A stretch of DNA of 22,522 bases from Leptospirales bacterium (GTDB lineage: Bacteria; Spirochaetota; Leptospiria; Leptospirales; Leptonemataceae). Position numbers and translations under genes: made by a program. This document shows positions 21,486 through 22,522 of this stretch, piece by piece (positions within the stretch are counted from its first letter, which is position 1; every line of letters begins with the position of its first letter). The stretch is from contig JABAAI010000004.1 in assembly GCA_014238825.1 (NCBI GenBank), forward strand, positions 1 to 22,522, written 5' to 3'. Below the pieces are notes generated by a model. The model was not told the origin of the DNA and made no database searches. It saw only the letters and a program-made list of their open reading frames with translations.

Positions 21486-22522
21486 GTGGATTCTCTAAGA
21501 AATATAATAGCAGGGCTTTCAGAAAAACAACAAGAACTTGCCAAGAATTTATGTCAAAAACTACACGATGCTGGCTATGAATGCTACATGGTCGGTGGTG
21601 CAATTCGTGATTTGCTAAGAGGAGAAAAGATTAAAGACATAGACTTTACAACGAATGCTAAACCAAAGGATATTTGCAAAGTTTTCCCAAAAGTTATAGA
21701 AACAGGAATCAAGCATGGAACGGTTACCGTGCTAATGAATGGTGAAGCCTTTGAAGTGACTAGCTATCGTGCCGATGGCAAATACACAGATGCCAGACGC
21801 CCAGATACAATAAAATTTACCTCAAGCCTAGAAGAAGATTTGAGTCGTCGTGACTTTACAATAAACGCCCTAGCTTATGACCCTTTGACTAATAAATTAA
21901 TCGATAAGCATAATGGTCTAGTAGATTTAGAAAAAAAAATAATCCGTACGATTAACAAAGCAGAAGAACGTTTTTATGAAGATGGCTTACGCCCTATCCG
22001 AGCTTGTCGTTTTGCAAGCACCATTGGCTTTGAGCTAGAAAAAAAGACCTACAAGGCTCTATTTAATCTGAAAATACAAAAACGCGTTGCCCAAGTTGCT
22101 ATCGAACGCTTTCGCGATGAATTATTGAAGGGCTTCTCTGTTTCGAAAGTATCGAGTATGCTCAAATTACTAGAAAAGAGTGCTTTGCTATTTCTGTTTG
22201 AAAAAAGGAGTATCACACAAGATAGCCAAAATAGATATACGAGTCCAGAAATACTGAAAAAACTAAATGATATCTATCCTGCCAACCCTATCTTACGGAT
22301 TGCATACTGGCGTTACGAACTAGAATATTCTATCAAAGATAAAAACTCAGCTAGCTCATCTGCTTTAAGTACTTGGTCTAATGGGATGCTATTTTCACAA
22401 AGGCAAAGCAAAGATATTTTATTTTACTGCCTCTACTTTGATTTTCAAAAAGAAATACAAAAAGAATTTGAAGATAAAAAAGAAAGCACTAAAATAGAGG
22501 ACTTAGCAAAAGACTCTACTAG
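21486..22522 (+). CDS. CCA tRNA nucleotidyltransferase / poly(A) polymerase family (3' end outside window)
   Basis: A class II nucleotidyltransferase that adds CCA to tRNA 3' ends, or a closely related poly(A) polymerase. The frame is open to the window edge (345 codons plus two bases). Motifs in order are GGAIRDLLRG..KDIDFTTNA (metal-binding D-x-D and flexible-loop region, about residues 38-59), TSYRADGKYTDARRP, EEDLSRRDFTINALAYDP, EDGLRPIRACRFAS and ERFRDELLKGF. The last is closest to the CCA-enzyme ERxRxEL motif, but separating CCA-adding enzymes from poly(A) polymerases by motif alone is unreliable. I chose GTG at 21486 because it is the first plausible start after the in-frame stop at 21438-21440 and the next ATG would cut into the catalytic domain. 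The ribosome binding site is weak. It lies 20 bases after def. Confidence 0.93.
   Translation, partial: MDSLRNIIAGLSEKQQELAKNLCQKLHDAGYECYMVGGAIRDLLRGEKIKDIDFTTNAKPKDICKVFPKVIETGIKHGTVTVLMNGEAFEVTSYRADGKYTDARRPDTIKFTSSLEEDLSRRDFTINALAYDPLTNKLIDKHNGLVDLEKKIIRTINKAEERFYEDGLRPIRACRFASTIGFELEKKTYKALFNLKIQKRVAQVAIERFRDELLKGFSVSKVSSMLKLLEKSALLFLFEKRSITQDSQNRYTSPEILKKLNDIYPANPILRIAYWRYELEYSIKDKNSASSSALSTWSNGMLFSQRQSKDILFYCLYFDFQKEIQKEFEDKKESTKIEDLAKDST

Overview
The window is a stretch of bacterial chromosome of low to moderate G+C (roughly 35-42% by eye). It is dominated by housekeeping genes and shows no insertion sequence, prophage, CRISPR array or integrase. The best guess for the host is a flagellated spirochaete (Spirochaetota). 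The reasons are a short FlgM-type anti-sigma factor that starts like spirochaete FlgM proteins, Asn in place of Ser at the rifampicin-pocket position (E. coli 531) of RpoB, as reported for Treponema and Borrelia, a 1416-residue beta' subunit, and a CCA-enzyme motif I associate with Treponema. This is inference from motifs; no database search was possible.

Layout. Positions 1-2117 (minus strand) hold the start of a zinc-finger methyltransferase gene, smpB and two small unrecognised proteins. Positions 2159-3548 (plus) hold hisB and a membrane-anchored, very basic protein with a 12-bp tandem repeat. Positions 3611-13941 (minus) are the core rplK-rplA-rplJ-rplL-rpoB-rpoC cluster. It lacks the usual secE-nusG upstream, has a 233-bp rplJ-rplL spacer with a strong hairpin in front of the rplL ribosome binding site, and has only six bases between rplL and rpoB. 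Upstream of rplK are about 370 non-coding bases with the likely operon promoter and a 49-nt near-perfect palindrome, followed by a small secreted protein built of four CX8C repeats.

From 14857 the plus strand carries larB and larC (nickel-pincer cofactor synthesis, without larE) and then flgM. Convergent to flgM, on the minus strand, is a solitary OLD/RecF-like AAA ATPase, and upstream of that a CNNM/CBS (CorC/HlyC) membrane protein with a good sigma-70 promoter placed almost directly on its start codon. A roughly 570-bp gene-poor stretch follows (19759-20326), then a DUF1858 CxxC protein (minus). The window ends on the plus strand with tRNA-Ala(GGC), def and the start of a CCA-adding enzyme/poly(A) polymerase gene.

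Functionally most genes serve gene expression: RNA polymerase, ribosomal stalk proteins, trans-translation (SmpB), tRNA-Ala, tRNA 3'-end maturation and N-terminal deformylation. No clearly new multi-gene system is visible. The points most worth a second look are the CX8C repeat protein, the structured rplJ-rplL spacer, the palindrome upstream of rplK, the lone ATPase and the natural RpoB Asn variant.
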